Below are positions 32,193-40,200 of a DNA stretch of 64,000 nt, piece by piece; the first letter of the stretch is position 1, and the number at the start of each line of letters is the position of its first letter. Origin of the DNA: JACVRW01 sp963827065 (GTDB lineage: Bacteria; Actinomycetota; Thermoleophilia; Solirubrobacterales; Thermoleophilaceae). The stretch spans positions 124,001 through 188,000 of the forward strand of contig CAWGZM010000008.1 of NCBI GenBank assembly GCA_963827065.1, written 5' to 3'. Made by a program: the position numbers and the translations under genes. The notes below the pieces were generated by a model. The model was not told where the DNA came from and ran no database searches. It saw only the letters and a list, made by a program, of their open reading frames with translations.

Positions 32193-33872
32193 TTGGCTCG
32201 CCGGGCCCTCGTCCTCGTCCTCCTGACCCTGGCCGCCGCGCCCACGGCGCGGGCCGCGGACCCGATCCTGCCGCTGGCCGAGCTGCGCCCGGGGATGAGC
32301 TGCACCGGGCTGTCCGTGATCCGCGGGACCGAAGTCTCCTCGTTCGGCGTCGAGGTCCTCGACGTGATCGCCGGCGAGACCGGCCTGACCGGTCCGCGGA
32401 TCCTCGTCCGGGTGTCCGGCCCGGCCGTCGACGCGAGCGGTGTCGGGCCCGGCTTCTCGGGCTCGCCGATTCTCTGCGGCGGCCGCAACGCAGGCGCCAT
32501 CTCCGAGAGCATCGGCGAGTACGGCAACCACGTTGTGCTCGCGACGCCGATCGAGGAGATGCTGCGCGAGCAGCCGCGGGCGCCCGTCTCCGCGCGCCGC
32601 GACCCGGCGCTCCTGCGCTCCGCGCGGCCGCTCGCGGCGCCGCTCACCGTGTCCGGGCTGTCCGGTCGCAGCCTGCGGCTGCTGCAGGGCGCCGCGAGGT
32701 ACGCGGGACGCCCGCTGCTCGCCGCTCCGTCGGGGCCGCAGGGCGGCTTCGCGCCCGCTCCGCTCGTGCCGGGGGCGGCGGTGGCGGCCGCCATCTCGAC
32801 TGGCGACCTGGCGCTGAGCGCGGTCGGCACCGTCACCTATCGCGACGGCGACAGGCTCTGGGCCTTCGGGCATCAGCTCGACGGCCTCGGGCGGCGCTCG
32901 CTCTTCCTCACCGACGCCTATGTCTACGGGGTCATCCAGAATCCGTTTGGTGTCCCCGAGATCGGCGCGGGCACGTACAAGCTCGCGTCCTCGGGGGGCC
33001 ACCTTCAGGGCAGCGTCAGCGCCGACGGCTTCGCCTCGATCGCCGGGACCGTCGGCGCACCGCCGGCCTCGATTCCGCTGAAGGTCACGGCGCGCGACCG
33101 CGCCGGCGGCACCGTGACGCTCGACTCGCAGCTCGCCGATGAGCGCGCGCTCGGCTACGGGGCCGGCCTCTCTCTGGTAGCTCCGCTGGCCGTGAACCAG
33201 GCCGTCGACGGCCTGCTGCGATCGCGCGGCCCGTCCACGCTCTCCGCCTGCGCGCGCTTCAGCGTCCGCGAGCGGCGCCGGCCGATGAGCTATTGCAACA
33301 CCTACTTCGGGATCGACGCCGCGCTGTTCGACCTGACGGAGGCGGCCCGGCTCGTCGAGGGCTACGACCTGAGCCCGCTCGGCCTAAGACGCGTCGAGGT
33401 GAGCGTGCGCGCGCGGCGCGGGGTGACGAGCGACGTGATCGTGAGCGGCCGTGCGCCCGGCCGAGTCCGGCAGGGCCGGCGTATCCGCGTGCGGCTCGAC
33501 CTGCAACGCCGACACGACGGCGAGCGCTCGCTCAGCGTGCCGGTGAGGGTGCCGCGCGGGCTCCGCCCGGGCATGCACACGCTCGTCATCCGTGGGAACG
33601 GCGACGCCCCCTCGTTCGAGGATGAGCTCTTCGAGCAGCTGTTCGGGACGATCATCGAGTTCGTCGATTTTGGCGAGGAGAGCGATGAGCCGAAGAGTGT
33701 GCGCGAGCTCGCCGCCGCCGTCAGCAACGTGGAGGAGCCGCGCGGCATCGAGGCGCGCATCAAGGGCCACGAGCCGCAGCTCGTCCACCGCTCGGACAAG
33801 GTCAGCTTCGAGGGACGGGTCCGGCTCAGCCTGCGGGTGACGCCGGCCCGCCCGGCCCGCCGCTCCCGCTGA
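32193..33872 (+). CDS. Exported SpoIVB-peptidase-S55-like protein
   Basis: This ~559-residue protein has an N-terminal signal peptide (ARRALVLVLLTLAAAPTARA) if started at TTG 32193, the start I prefer because the frame upstream looks non-coding. The first domain has AELRPGMSCTGLSVIRGTEVSSFGVEVLDV and GPGFSGSPILCGGRNAGAISE. The latter resembles the GxSGSPI catalytic-serine motif of S55 peptidases, here near the N-terminus. A GH motif (LWAFGHQLDG) follows about 140 residues later. The C-terminal half is beta-rich and unrecognised. Peptidase activity is not certain. Its last 47 bases overlap pilT. Confidence 0.65.
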   Translation: MARRALVLVLLTLAAAPTARAADPILPLAELRPGMSCTGLSVIRGTEVSSFGVEVLDVIAGETGLTGPRILVRVSGPAVDASGVGPGFSGSPILCGGRNAGAISESIGEYGNHVVLATPIEEMLREQPRAPVSARRDPALLRSARPLAAPLTVSGLSGRSLRLLQGAARYAGRPLLAAPSGPQGGFAPAPLVPGAAVAAAISTGDLALSAVGTVTYRDGDRLWAFGHQLDGLGRRSLFLTDAYVYGVIQNPFGVPEIGAGTYKLASSGGHLQGSVSADGFASIAGTVGAPPASIPLKVTARDRAGGTVTLDSQLADERALGYGAGLSLVAPLAVNQAVDGLLRSRGPSTLSACARFSVRERRRPMSYCNTYFGIDAALFDLTEAARLVEGYDLSPLGLRRVEVSVRARRGVTSDVIVSGRAPGRVRQGRRIRVRLDLQRRHDGERSLSVPVRVPRGLRPGMHTLVIRGNGDAPSFEDELFEQLFGTIIEFVDFGEESDEPKSVRELAAAVSNVEEPRGIEARIKGHEPQLVHRSDKVSFEGRVRLSLRVTPARPARRSR

Positions 33873-35037
33873 TCGCCGGCTCGGCGCCGTTGGCCGAGGT
33901 GGCGGGCTCGTCGCCCTCCTCCTCGAGGTCGCCGGCGAACACCGACTCGACCGACGTGTGGCGCTGGCCGTCCGAGGAGACGAGCAGCTTGAAGTCGTGC
34001 GGATGGGTGGCCGCCTTGAGGGCGTCGTCCATCGAGACGCGCCCCGCCTGCACGTGGTGGAGCAGCGCTTGGTCGAAGGTCTGCATCCCGTAGTACCCGC
34101 CCTCGGCCACCACCTCCGGCAGCCGGCCTGTCTCGCTCGGGTCCATGATCATGTCGCGCACGCGGCCCGTCATCCGCAGGATCTCGCAGGTCGCGACGCG
34201 GCCGTTGCGGTCGGGCGTGCGCACGAGCCGCTGCGAGATCACGGCCTTGAGCGTGCCGGCCAGCATGGCACGCGCCTGGCGCTGCTCGGCCTGCGGGAAG
34301 AAGTCGATGATGCGGTTGACCGACTCGGTCGCGTCGACCGTGTGGATCGTCGACAGCACTAGGTGGCCGGTCTCGGCCGCCGACAGCGCGGTGCGGACCG
34401 TCTCCTCGTCGCGCATCTCACCGACGAGGATCACATCCGGGTCCTGGCGCAGGACGCGCCGCAGCGCCCGCGCGAACGAGGCGGTGTCCTCGCCGACCTC
34501 GCGCTGGTTGATGATCGACTGCTTGTCGCGGTGCAGGAACTCGACCGGGTCCTCGATCGTGACGATGTGCTTCGCGTAGGTGTCGTTGATGTGGTCGATC
34601 ATCGAGGCGAGCGTCGTCGACTTGCCCGAGCCGGTCGTGCCGGTCAGCAGGATTAGCCCGCGCTCCTCGTCGGCGATCTCGGAGATCACCGGCGGCAGCA
34701 GCAGCTCGGCCACCGACTTGACCTGAAAGGGAATCGCGCGCGAGACGAGCGACACCGAGCCGCGCTGGACGAACGCGTTCACGCGGAAGCGCGCCACGCC
34801 CGGGATCGAGTAGGAGAAGTCGACCTCGCGCTCGGCCCGGAACGCCTCGAGCTTCGACTCGTCCGTGAGCATGTGGAACAGGGTCGCCTCGGTGTCCTCG
34901 GGACGCAGCGGCTCGGAGCCCTCGATCGGCTCGAGCTTGCCGTGGCGACGGATGACGGGGCGCGCGGGAACCTTGAGATGGAGGTCGGAGCCCTCCATCT
35001 CGATCACGCGCATCAGGGCGGCGTCGATGTCGAACAT
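33826..35037 (-). CDS. pilT: Type IV pilus retraction ATPase PilT
   Basis: This 403-residue hexameric secretion ATPase has an N-terminal PAS-like region (ALMRVIEMEGSDLHLKVPARPVIRRHG), Walker A LLTGTTGSGKSTTLA, an Asp box VTIEDPVEFLH, Walker B PDVILVGEMRDEET and the His box LSTIHTVDA. GEMRDEET and the C-terminal AIRE-like region are PilT hallmarks, so twitching retraction is the expected role. A ~45-residue Gly/Glu-rich tail follows the core. No other pilus genes are in the window. Confidence 0.9.
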   Translation of the reverse strand: MFDIDAALMRVIEMEGSDLHLKVPARPVIRRHGKLEPIEGSEPLRPEDTEATLFHMLTDESKLEAFRAEREVDFSYSIPGVARFRVNAFVQRGSVSLVSRAIPFQVKSVAELLLPPVISEIADEERGLILLTGTTGSGKSTTLASMIDHINDTYAKHIVTIEDPVEFLHRDKQSIINQREVGEDTASFARALRRVLRQDPDVILVGEMRDEETVRTALSAAETGHLVLSTIHTVDATESVNRIIDFFPQAEQRQARAMLAGTLKAVISQRLVRTPDRNGRVATCEILRMTGRVRDMIMDPSETGRLPEVVAEGGYYGMQTFDQALLHHVQAGRVSMDDALKAATHPHDFKLLVSSDGQRHTSVESVFAGDLEEEGDEPATSANGAEPAISGSGGPGGPASPAG

Positions 35038-35074
35038 GTAGTTCGCATCGGCATGGCGGCGCCTCGCTTGAGGC

Positions 35075-35953
35075 TCAGCCGCGGCCGTCTGGACGCACGA
35101 GAGCGCCGGCGATCGTCTGCACGAGCCGCGCCGTGGTCGCGGCGTCGCCGTGATGCGGGTTGAACTCCGTGACGGTCAGGGCCCGCGCGCGGGGATGGAC
35201 GAACAGCTCCTCGAGAATGGTCGCGGCGCTGGAGAGCGGCAGACCGGGCGCGCGGTCCGTGTTCTCGGCGAGCGGCGCGTCGAGGAAGTCGAGCACATCG
35301 ACGTCGAAGTGGACGACGATCTCCGCGCAGTCCGCGAGCGCCGCGAGCGCCTCGCGGGCCGCTCCGGACGGGTCGGCGACGGTCCGGTCGAGCGGCACGA
35401 CTGGCAGCCCGAGCTCGTCGATGACGGCCTGCTCGGGCGGCGTCACCGGCGCAAGGCCGAGGAAGGCGATCCGCTCCGGGGCGAGCAGCGGCGGCGCGCC
35501 GGCGATTCCGGCGAGCTCGGGCTCCGCTCCCTCGATGGCGAGCATGTGGGCCACGCCCATCCAGTCGAGTGCGCCGTCGATCGTGGAGGCGGGCACGTTC
35601 AGGTCGGCGTGGCGGTCGAGGTAGACGAGGCCGGCGTCGCGCCCGGCGAAGCCCGCGATCGTGCCCACGCCCGTCGTGCAGTCGCCGCCCAGCACGAGCA
35701 CGCGGCCGTCGTCGTCCAGGGCCTCCGCCACCCTGGCGGCCACCTGGCGCGCCCGCTCGGCGACAGCGCTCAGGTTCGCGGCCCGCGGGCGCTCGGGATC
35801 TGGCCGCCAGCGGAAGCGCTCGGCGTCGCCGGCGTCGCGAGCGTCAGGCCCGAGCGCCTCGAGCAGGCCGGCGGCGCGCAGCGCCCCGGGCCCGTCCTCC
35901 TGGCCGGGCGCGTACGCCCCGGCGCTGGTCGGCGCGCCGATGACGGTGAGCAC
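35075..35953 (-). CDS. Arginase/agmatinase-superfamily protein with Cys at a metal-ligand position
   Basis: This 292-residue ureohydrolase-fold protein keeps most Mn-binding motifs: LDRHADLN with Asp113, His115 and Asp117, and HFDVDVLDF with the paired Asp. The usual GGDHS is GGDCT, so the first His ligand is Cys92. Arginase-like proteins with GGDC occur in actinobacteria, so this may be a divergent subfamily rather than a dead enzyme. Substrate (arginine, agmatine, guanidino or formimino compounds) is unknown. It lies 62 bp downstream of the sigma factor gene on the same strand. Confidence 0.78.
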   Translation of the reverse strand: MLTVIGAPTSAGAYAPGQEDGPGALRAAGLLEALGPDARDAGDAERFRWRPDPERPRAANLSAVAERARQVAARVAEALDDDGRVLVLGGDCTTGVGTIAGFAGRDAGLVYLDRHADLNVPASTIDGALDWMGVAHMLAIEGAEPELAGIAGAPPLLAPERIAFLGLAPVTPPEQAVIDELGLPVVPLDRTVADPSGAAREALAALADCAEIVVHFDVDVLDFLDAPLAENTDRAPGLPLSSAATILEELFVHPRARALTVTEFNPHHGDAATTARLVQTIAGALVRPDGRG

Positions 35954-36015
35954 GGGTCAGGCGACCGATGCGCAACGGGTCGCGATACCGGCCGCGATGG
36001 CGAGCAGCGCCCGGC

Positions 36016-37110
36016 TCACGCGACGTCGCGAAGCTTCTGCGCCTCTGCGAGCGACTGCAGCTTCTTGAGCGACTGGTTCTCGATCTGGCGGATGCGCTCG
36101 CGCGTGACGTTGAAGGTGCGGCCCACCTCGTCGAGCGTGCGCGGATGCTCGCCGCCGAGCCCGTAGCGCAGCTCGAGCACGCGGCGCTCACGGTAGGAGA
36201 GGTTCTCGAGCGCCTCGCGCAGCGCCTCCTTGGTGAGGATCTCCGCGGCGCGCTCGTAGGGCGACTCGGCCCGCTCGTCGGCGATGAACTGGCCGAACTC
36301 GGACTCCTCCTCGTCACCCACCGGCTTCTCTAGCGAGACGGGCGCCTGCGCGGAGCGCTTGATCGACTCGACCTCCTCGGGCTCGATGCCCGTGTGGTCG
36401 GCGATCTCCTCCGGCGTGGGCTCGCGGCCCAGCTCTGTCACGAGCTTGCGCTCGGCGCGGCCGATCTTGTTGAGCTTCTCCACCACATGGACCGGGATGC
36501 GGATCGTGCGCGCCTTGTCGGCGAGCGCGCGGGCGATCGCCTGGCGGATCCACCAGGTCGCGTAGGTCGAGAACTTGAAGCCCTTGCGGTAGTCGAACTT
36601 CTCGGCGGCGCGGACGAGCCCGAGCGTGCCCTCCTGGATCAGGTCGAGGAACGGCAGGCCCTGGTTCCTGTAGTTCTTCGCGATCGAGACGACGAGCCGC
36701 AGGTTCGACTCGACCATCTTCTGCTTCGCGTCGAGGTCGCCGCGCTCGATGCGCTTCGCGAGGTCGACCTCCTCCTGCGCGGTGAGCAGCCTGACCTTGC
36801 CGATGTCCTTCAGGAAAAGCTGAAGCGAATCGGTCGTCATGTCCGGCTTCAGGTCGATGGTCGCCTTCTTGCGGCGAGAGCGGCGATCGACCGCCCGCTC
36901 GACCTGGGGCTCCGAGTGCGTCGGGTCGTCCTCGACCAGCTCGATCTCGGACTTCTCGAAGTAGCCGTGCAGCTCCTCGATGTCGCCCTCGTCGAGCTCG
37001 ACCTCGGCCAGCGCAACGGCGACCTCGGCGTAGGTCAGCACTCCAGTCGCGGTTCCCTTTGCGACGAGGAGCTTGACCTCCTCGAGCTCTTGCAGTTCAG
37101 CTACAGACAT
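36016..37110 (-). CDS. sigA: Primary RNA polymerase sigma factor (RpoD/SigA)
   Basis: This 364-residue sigma70 group 1 factor shows an N-terminal region 1.1-like helical segment (TYAEVAVALAEVELDEGDIEELH), region 1.2 (DSLQLFLKDIGKVRLLTAQEE), region 2 (FLDLIQEGTLGLVRAAEKFDYRKG and FSTYATWWIRQAI), region 3, and region 4 (RTLDEVGRTFNVTRERIRQIE). The conserved -10 and -35 recognition residues are present. A group 2 factor is less likely given the full region 1.1. It is preceded by a sigma-70-like promoter and a strong 5'-leader hairpin. Confidence 0.93.
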   Translation of the reverse strand: MSVAELQELEEVKLLVAKGTATGVLTYAEVAVALAEVELDEGDIEELHGYFEKSEIELVEDDPTHSEPQVERAVDRRSRRKKATIDLKPDMTTDSLQLFLKDIGKVRLLTAQEEVDLAKRIERGDLDAKQKMVESNLRLVVSIAKNYRNQGLPFLDLIQEGTLGLVRAAEKFDYRKGFKFSTYATWWIRQAIARALADKARTIRIPVHVVEKLNKIGRAERKLVTELGREPTPEEIADHTGIEPEEVESIKRSAQAPVSLEKPVGDEEESEFGQFIADERAESPYERAAEILTKEALREALENLSYRERRVLELRYGLGGEHPRTLDEVGRTFNVTRERIRQIENQSLKKLQSLAEAQKLRDVA

Positions 37111-37133
37111 TCTCTTCCTTACTGCGCGCAGGA

Positions 37134-37153
37134 CCCAGCGCGAGGGCGCTGGG
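37134..37153 (-). other. Hairpin in the sigma factor 5' leader
   Basis: Arms CCCAGCGC (37134-37141) and GCGCTGGG (37146-37153) form a perfect 8-bp GC stem with a 4-base loop. It lies 24 bases upstream of the sigma factor start and downstream of the candidate promoter, so it would be in the transcribed leader. It could affect translation or message stability. Confidence 0.4.
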
Positions 37154-37175
37154 CCCAGTCAATCAGACTGTGCAC

Positions 37176-37203
37176 ACACTAACGCTGCATATAGTGAAGT
37201 CAA
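37176..37203 (-). promoter_or_regulatory. Candidate sigma-70-type promoter of the sigma factor gene
   Basis: Reading on the minus strand, TTGACT (37203-37198) is followed after 16 bases by TAGTGT (37181-37176). The -35 matches the consensus at five of six positions; the -10 keeps the conserved T, A and final T. Distance to the start codon is about 65 bases. Confidence 0.4.
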
Positions 37204-37390
37204 GCGTTCTGATGCGGAAACTCCCGCCGATTAGCCGGTCAGCCAACGCCTCAAATGTAGCCCCTCCACGGCGGTTTGACGCGCGACTTGTTTTGAGCCC
37301 TCCCGTCCCCTGAACGGGGCAGCCCTCAAACCCGTGAACTCCTTCGCCCGTAGGACTACCCGAGAGTCGCCCACACTAGACTGGCCGCGC

Positions 37391-37765
37391 ATGGCTGAGG
37401 ATCCACCGCGAACGCCGGACGGAGGCGTGCTGGGCAACCTGCCGCACTCGCGGCCGGGCCACCGCAGCGAGAAGCGTGACGCCGGCCGGCCGGCCGAGGC
37501 CGCCGGTACCGCGGCCGAGAAGGCGGAGGCGGTTGACAGCGCCGCTGCGAAGGCACCCAGGCCGAAGCGCGCCGCCCGGCCGCGCACGCCCGCGGCGGCG
37601 CGCCCGAAGCGGCCGCAGGCGCCGCCCGCGCCGCCCCCGCCCGAGCCGCGGAGCCGGGGCCCGGTCGAGGAAGCGGTGCACCTCGCCGGCCGGATCGCAG
37701 GCACCGGAGTCCGGGTCGCGGGAGGCGTCACGAAGGAAGTCCTGCGCCGCCTGCCCCGCCCCTGA
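37391..37765 (+). CDS. Small basic Pro/Ala-rich hypothetical protein
   Basis: This 124-residue protein, started at ATG 37391, opens with MAEDPPRTPDGGVLGNLPHS and continues with a low-complexity Ala/Pro/Arg/Lys segment (PKRAARPRTPAAARPKRPQA). It ends with a predicted amphipathic helix (VEEAVHLAGRIAGTGVRVAG). It is not recognised. The helix and basic region suggest binding to membrane or nucleic acid, but this is a guess. It lies divergent from the sigma factor and 65 bp upstream of a response regulator gene. Confidence 0.5.
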   Translation: MAEDPPRTPDGGVLGNLPHSRPGHRSEKRDAGRPAEAAGTAAEKAEAVDSAAAKAPRPKRAARPRTPAAARPKRPQAPPAPPPPEPRSRGPVEEAVHLAGRIAGTGVRVAGGVTKEVLRRLPRP

Positions 37766-37830
37766 CGCTGTCACCGCGCGGCTGGTAGGCCTTCCTCCGG
37801 GCAGGGGATACGGCCTCTTCCAAACGAGGT

Positions 37831-38469
37831 ATGCTGGCAACGATGACTGGCAACTCCAAACGGGCCCCCCACTGTCTCATCGTCGATGACCACCCGGTCG
37901 TGCGAGCCGGCGTCAGGGCGGTGCTCGAGCAGGCCTTCACCGGCGCCGAGATCGACGACGCGGAGTCGGTCGAGGAGCTCGGCGACGCCACCAGCGGCGC
38001 CCCGGACGTCGTGATCGTGGACCCCTGGCGCGCCGGCGTCGATGTCGGCGACGTGGTGCGCCGCCTGCAGTCGGAGCTCGATGCGCCGATCGTCGTCTTC
38101 ACCTCCGACGGCGGGGCGCGGCTCCTGAGCGACGCGCTCAAGGCGGGCGTCAAGGGCTACGTCCGCAAGGACTCGCCCTCGGAGGACCTGATCCGGGCGA
38201 TCGATGCCGCCCGCGCCGGTGAGTTCTACGTCGACCCCGGCCTGTCTTCGACGATCGTGCTCGACGAGGGCGACCGCACGCTGAGCGCCCGTCAGCGCGA
38301 GATCCTGCAGATGCTCGCCGATGGGATGCAGACCGACGCCGTCGCCGAAAAGCTCGGGCTCTCGACGGAGACCGTCCGGACCCACACGAAGCGCATACTC
38401 GCCAAGCTCGAGGCCTCCACGCGCACCCAGGCCGTGGCGATCGGGATACGGCACGGCCTGATCGAGTGA
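37831..38469 (+). CDS. LuxR/NarL-type response regulator
   Basis: This 212-residue response regulator has a receiver domain (LIVDDHPVVRAGVRAVLEQ), the phospho-acceptor Asp64 in VIVDPWRAG and the conserved Lys in VKGYVRKDSPSEDL. It is followed by a LuxR-type helix-turn-helix (LSARQREILQMLADGMQTDAVAEKLGLSTETVRTHTKRI). No sensor kinase is adjacent. A TATGCT box 7 bases before ATG 37843 raises the possibility of a leaderless start at that second ATG. Its stop overlaps the GntR gene's GTG. Confidence 0.87.
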   Translation: MLATMTGNSKRAPHCLIVDDHPVVRAGVRAVLEQAFTGAEIDDAESVEELGDATSGAPDVVIVDPWRAGVDVGDVVRRLQSELDAPIVVFTSDGGARLLSDALKAGVKGYVRKDSPSEDLIRAIDAARAGEFYVDPGLSSTIVLDEGDRTLSARQREILQMLADGMQTDAVAEKLGLSTETVRTHTKRILAKLEASTRTQAVAIGIRHGLIE

Positions 38470-39122
38470 GCACCCGCGGCGAGCCGGCGCGGCTCGCTCG
38501 CCTGTCGGCCGTCGACGCGCTCGCCGAGGCGCTTCGCAACCGCATCCTCGAGGGCGACCTCGCGCCCGGCACCCCGCTCCGCGAGGAGGCGCTCGCCGGC
38601 GAGTACGACGTGGCGCGCCACACGCTGCGCTCGGCCCTGCGCGCGCTCCAGGGCGAGGGGATCGTTCAGATCCTCCCGAACCGCGGGGCGCGCGTGACGA
38701 GCCTGTCGCAGGATGACGTCCAGGGCCTGTCCGACCTGCGCGTGGCGCTCGAGGTCGAGGCGGCGCGCAGGGCGCTCGAGCAGGGCGACGGGAAGCTGCC
38801 CGGCAGCGTGCACGACGCCGCGGAGCGGCTCGCCTCGCTGTGCCGGCGGCAGCGCCCGTCCTGGGGACCCGTCGCCGAGGCCCACGAGAGTTTCCATCAC
38901 GAGATCGTTCGCGCAGCGGACAGCCCGCGCATCGAAGCCGTTCACCGCCAGGCGGGCGCCGAGCTGCGCCTGTTCGTGCTGCAGCTGCCTCCCTCGTGGA
39001 CCTTCGAGCGCATGGCCGCCGACCACCTCGAACTCGTCCGCCGGCTCGAAGCCGACGGGCCCGACGCGCTGCGCCCGCACATCGAGGAGTCGACGCGCGC
39101 GCTGCTCGCCGCCGGCGACTAG
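38466..39122 (+). CDS. GntR-family (FCD/FadR-type) transcriptional regulator
   Basis: This 218-residue protein has an N-terminal winged helix (ALAEALRNRILEGDLAPGTPLREEALAGEYDVARHTLRSAL) and a C-terminal helical FCD ligand domain with metal-binding-type residues (AHESFHHEIVRAADSP). FCD members sense organic acids. It starts at GTG 38466 overlapping the response regulator stop, so the two regulators are co-translated. Targets unknown. Confidence 0.85.
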   Translation: MSTRGEPARLARLSAVDALAEALRNRILEGDLAPGTPLREEALAGEYDVARHTLRSALRALQGEGIVQILPNRGARVTSLSQDDVQGLSDLRVALEVEAARRALEQGDGKLPGSVHDAAERLASLCRRQRPSWGPVAEAHESFHHEIVRAADSPRIEAVHRQAGAELRLFVLQLPPSWTFERMAADHLELVRRLEADGPDALRPHIEESTRALLAAGD

Positions 39123-40108
39123 GTCTTCGCCTGCTCGGCGAGCGCGTCGCCGTTCGGCGCGGAGCCGAGCGCGACCATAGCGCCGCCCGCCTTCGCCACG
39201 TACATGGCGCGGTCGGCCGTCTCGATCAGGACGTCGGCCTCCTCGCCGTGCTCGGGGCAGGCGGCCACACCAACCGAGATGCTGACCGACGGATCGGCGG
39301 GCGAGGGGACGTCGCTCGTAACCGCCGCGGCGAGCCGCTCGGCGAGCACGCCGGCGCTCTTCATGTCCTGCTCAGGCGCCAGCACGCAGAACTCGTCGCC
39401 GCCGAGCCGCGACGCCCTGTCGACCGAGCGGATCGTGCGCTGCATCGACATCGCGACCTGCATCAGCACGCGGTCGCCGGCCGGGTGCCCGTGCGCGTCG
39501 TTGATCCGCTTCAGCCCGTCGATGTCGAGCAAGAGCACGGCGAACGGGTGCCGGTAGCGCTTGTGGAGCTCCACCAGCCGCCCAAGCTCGCGCTGTAGCG
39601 AGCGCAGGTTGCCGAGCCCGGTGAGCGCGTCGGTGTTGGCCTGCGACTCGAGCTCGCGGGCCCTGCCCCTGACCAGCGCCTCGACGGCCGCCGCCTGAAC
39701 CGCGCCGGTGGCGTCCACCAGGTGCTCGACCGCCTCGGCGAAGGCTTCCGGGTCGCTGTTCGCGAGCTCGTCGCGAAGCGCTCCCACGAGCACCCGCTGC
39801 AGCGACGCGACATCGCGAGCGATGTCGGCCGCCGCGCCGTCGCTCGCGCTGCCGCGCAGCCCGGCGAGCGCCGCGGCGCGGCTCGCCTGCTCCTCGGACA
39901 GCGCGTAGGGGTCGCGGCCGTTTCCGCCGTCGGAGGCGGCGCGCACGATGTCGGTGATCAGCTCCGGCAGCTCGCGCGCGATCTGCTCGGTCGGCAGCTC
40001 GCGGATCTCGTCGAGCGAGGCGCGCTCGATGACGCGCACCAGCCAGGCCTTGGCGAGCTCGTCGCGTGAGCGGTCGAGGCGCGCAAGTGGGCCCCGCAGG
40101 GTTGTCAT
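39119..40108 (-). CDS. GGDEF diguanylate cyclase with RsbR-like N-terminal sensor domain
   Basis: This 329-residue protein has a helical N-terminal domain (LARLDRSRDELAKAWLVRVIERASLDEIRELPTE) that resembles RsbR-type non-heme globin sensors. The GGDEF domain has LGNLRSLQREL, LLLDIDGLKRINDAHGHPAGD and an intact RLGGDEFC active site. An RSVD inhibitory site lies five residues before it, so c-di-GMP synthesis and product inhibition are expected. I start it at ATG 40108. It overlaps the GntR gene end by 4 bases and is divergent from moeA. Confidence 0.85.
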   Translation of the reverse strand: MTTLRGPLARLDRSRDELAKAWLVRVIERASLDEIRELPTEQIARELPELITDIVRAASDGGNGRDPYALSEEQASRAAALAGLRGSASDGAAADIARDVASLQRVLVGALRDELANSDPEAFAEAVEHLVDATGAVQAAAVEALVRGRARELESQANTDALTGLGNLRSLQRELGRLVELHKRYRHPFAVLLLDIDGLKRINDAHGHPAGDRVLMQVAMSMQRTIRSVDRASRLGGDEFCVLAPEQDMKSAGVLAERLAAAVTSDVPSPADPSVSISVGVAACPEHGEEADVLIETADRAMYVAKAGGAMVALGSAPNGDALAEQAKT

Positions 40109-40200
40109 GAGGCGACCTTCAAGCTTTGCACCGGGCGTCCCAGGTGGCTCGGACGATCCTACCCCGGAAGGACGACAGGTCCAGTGCAAAGATCTTCGCC

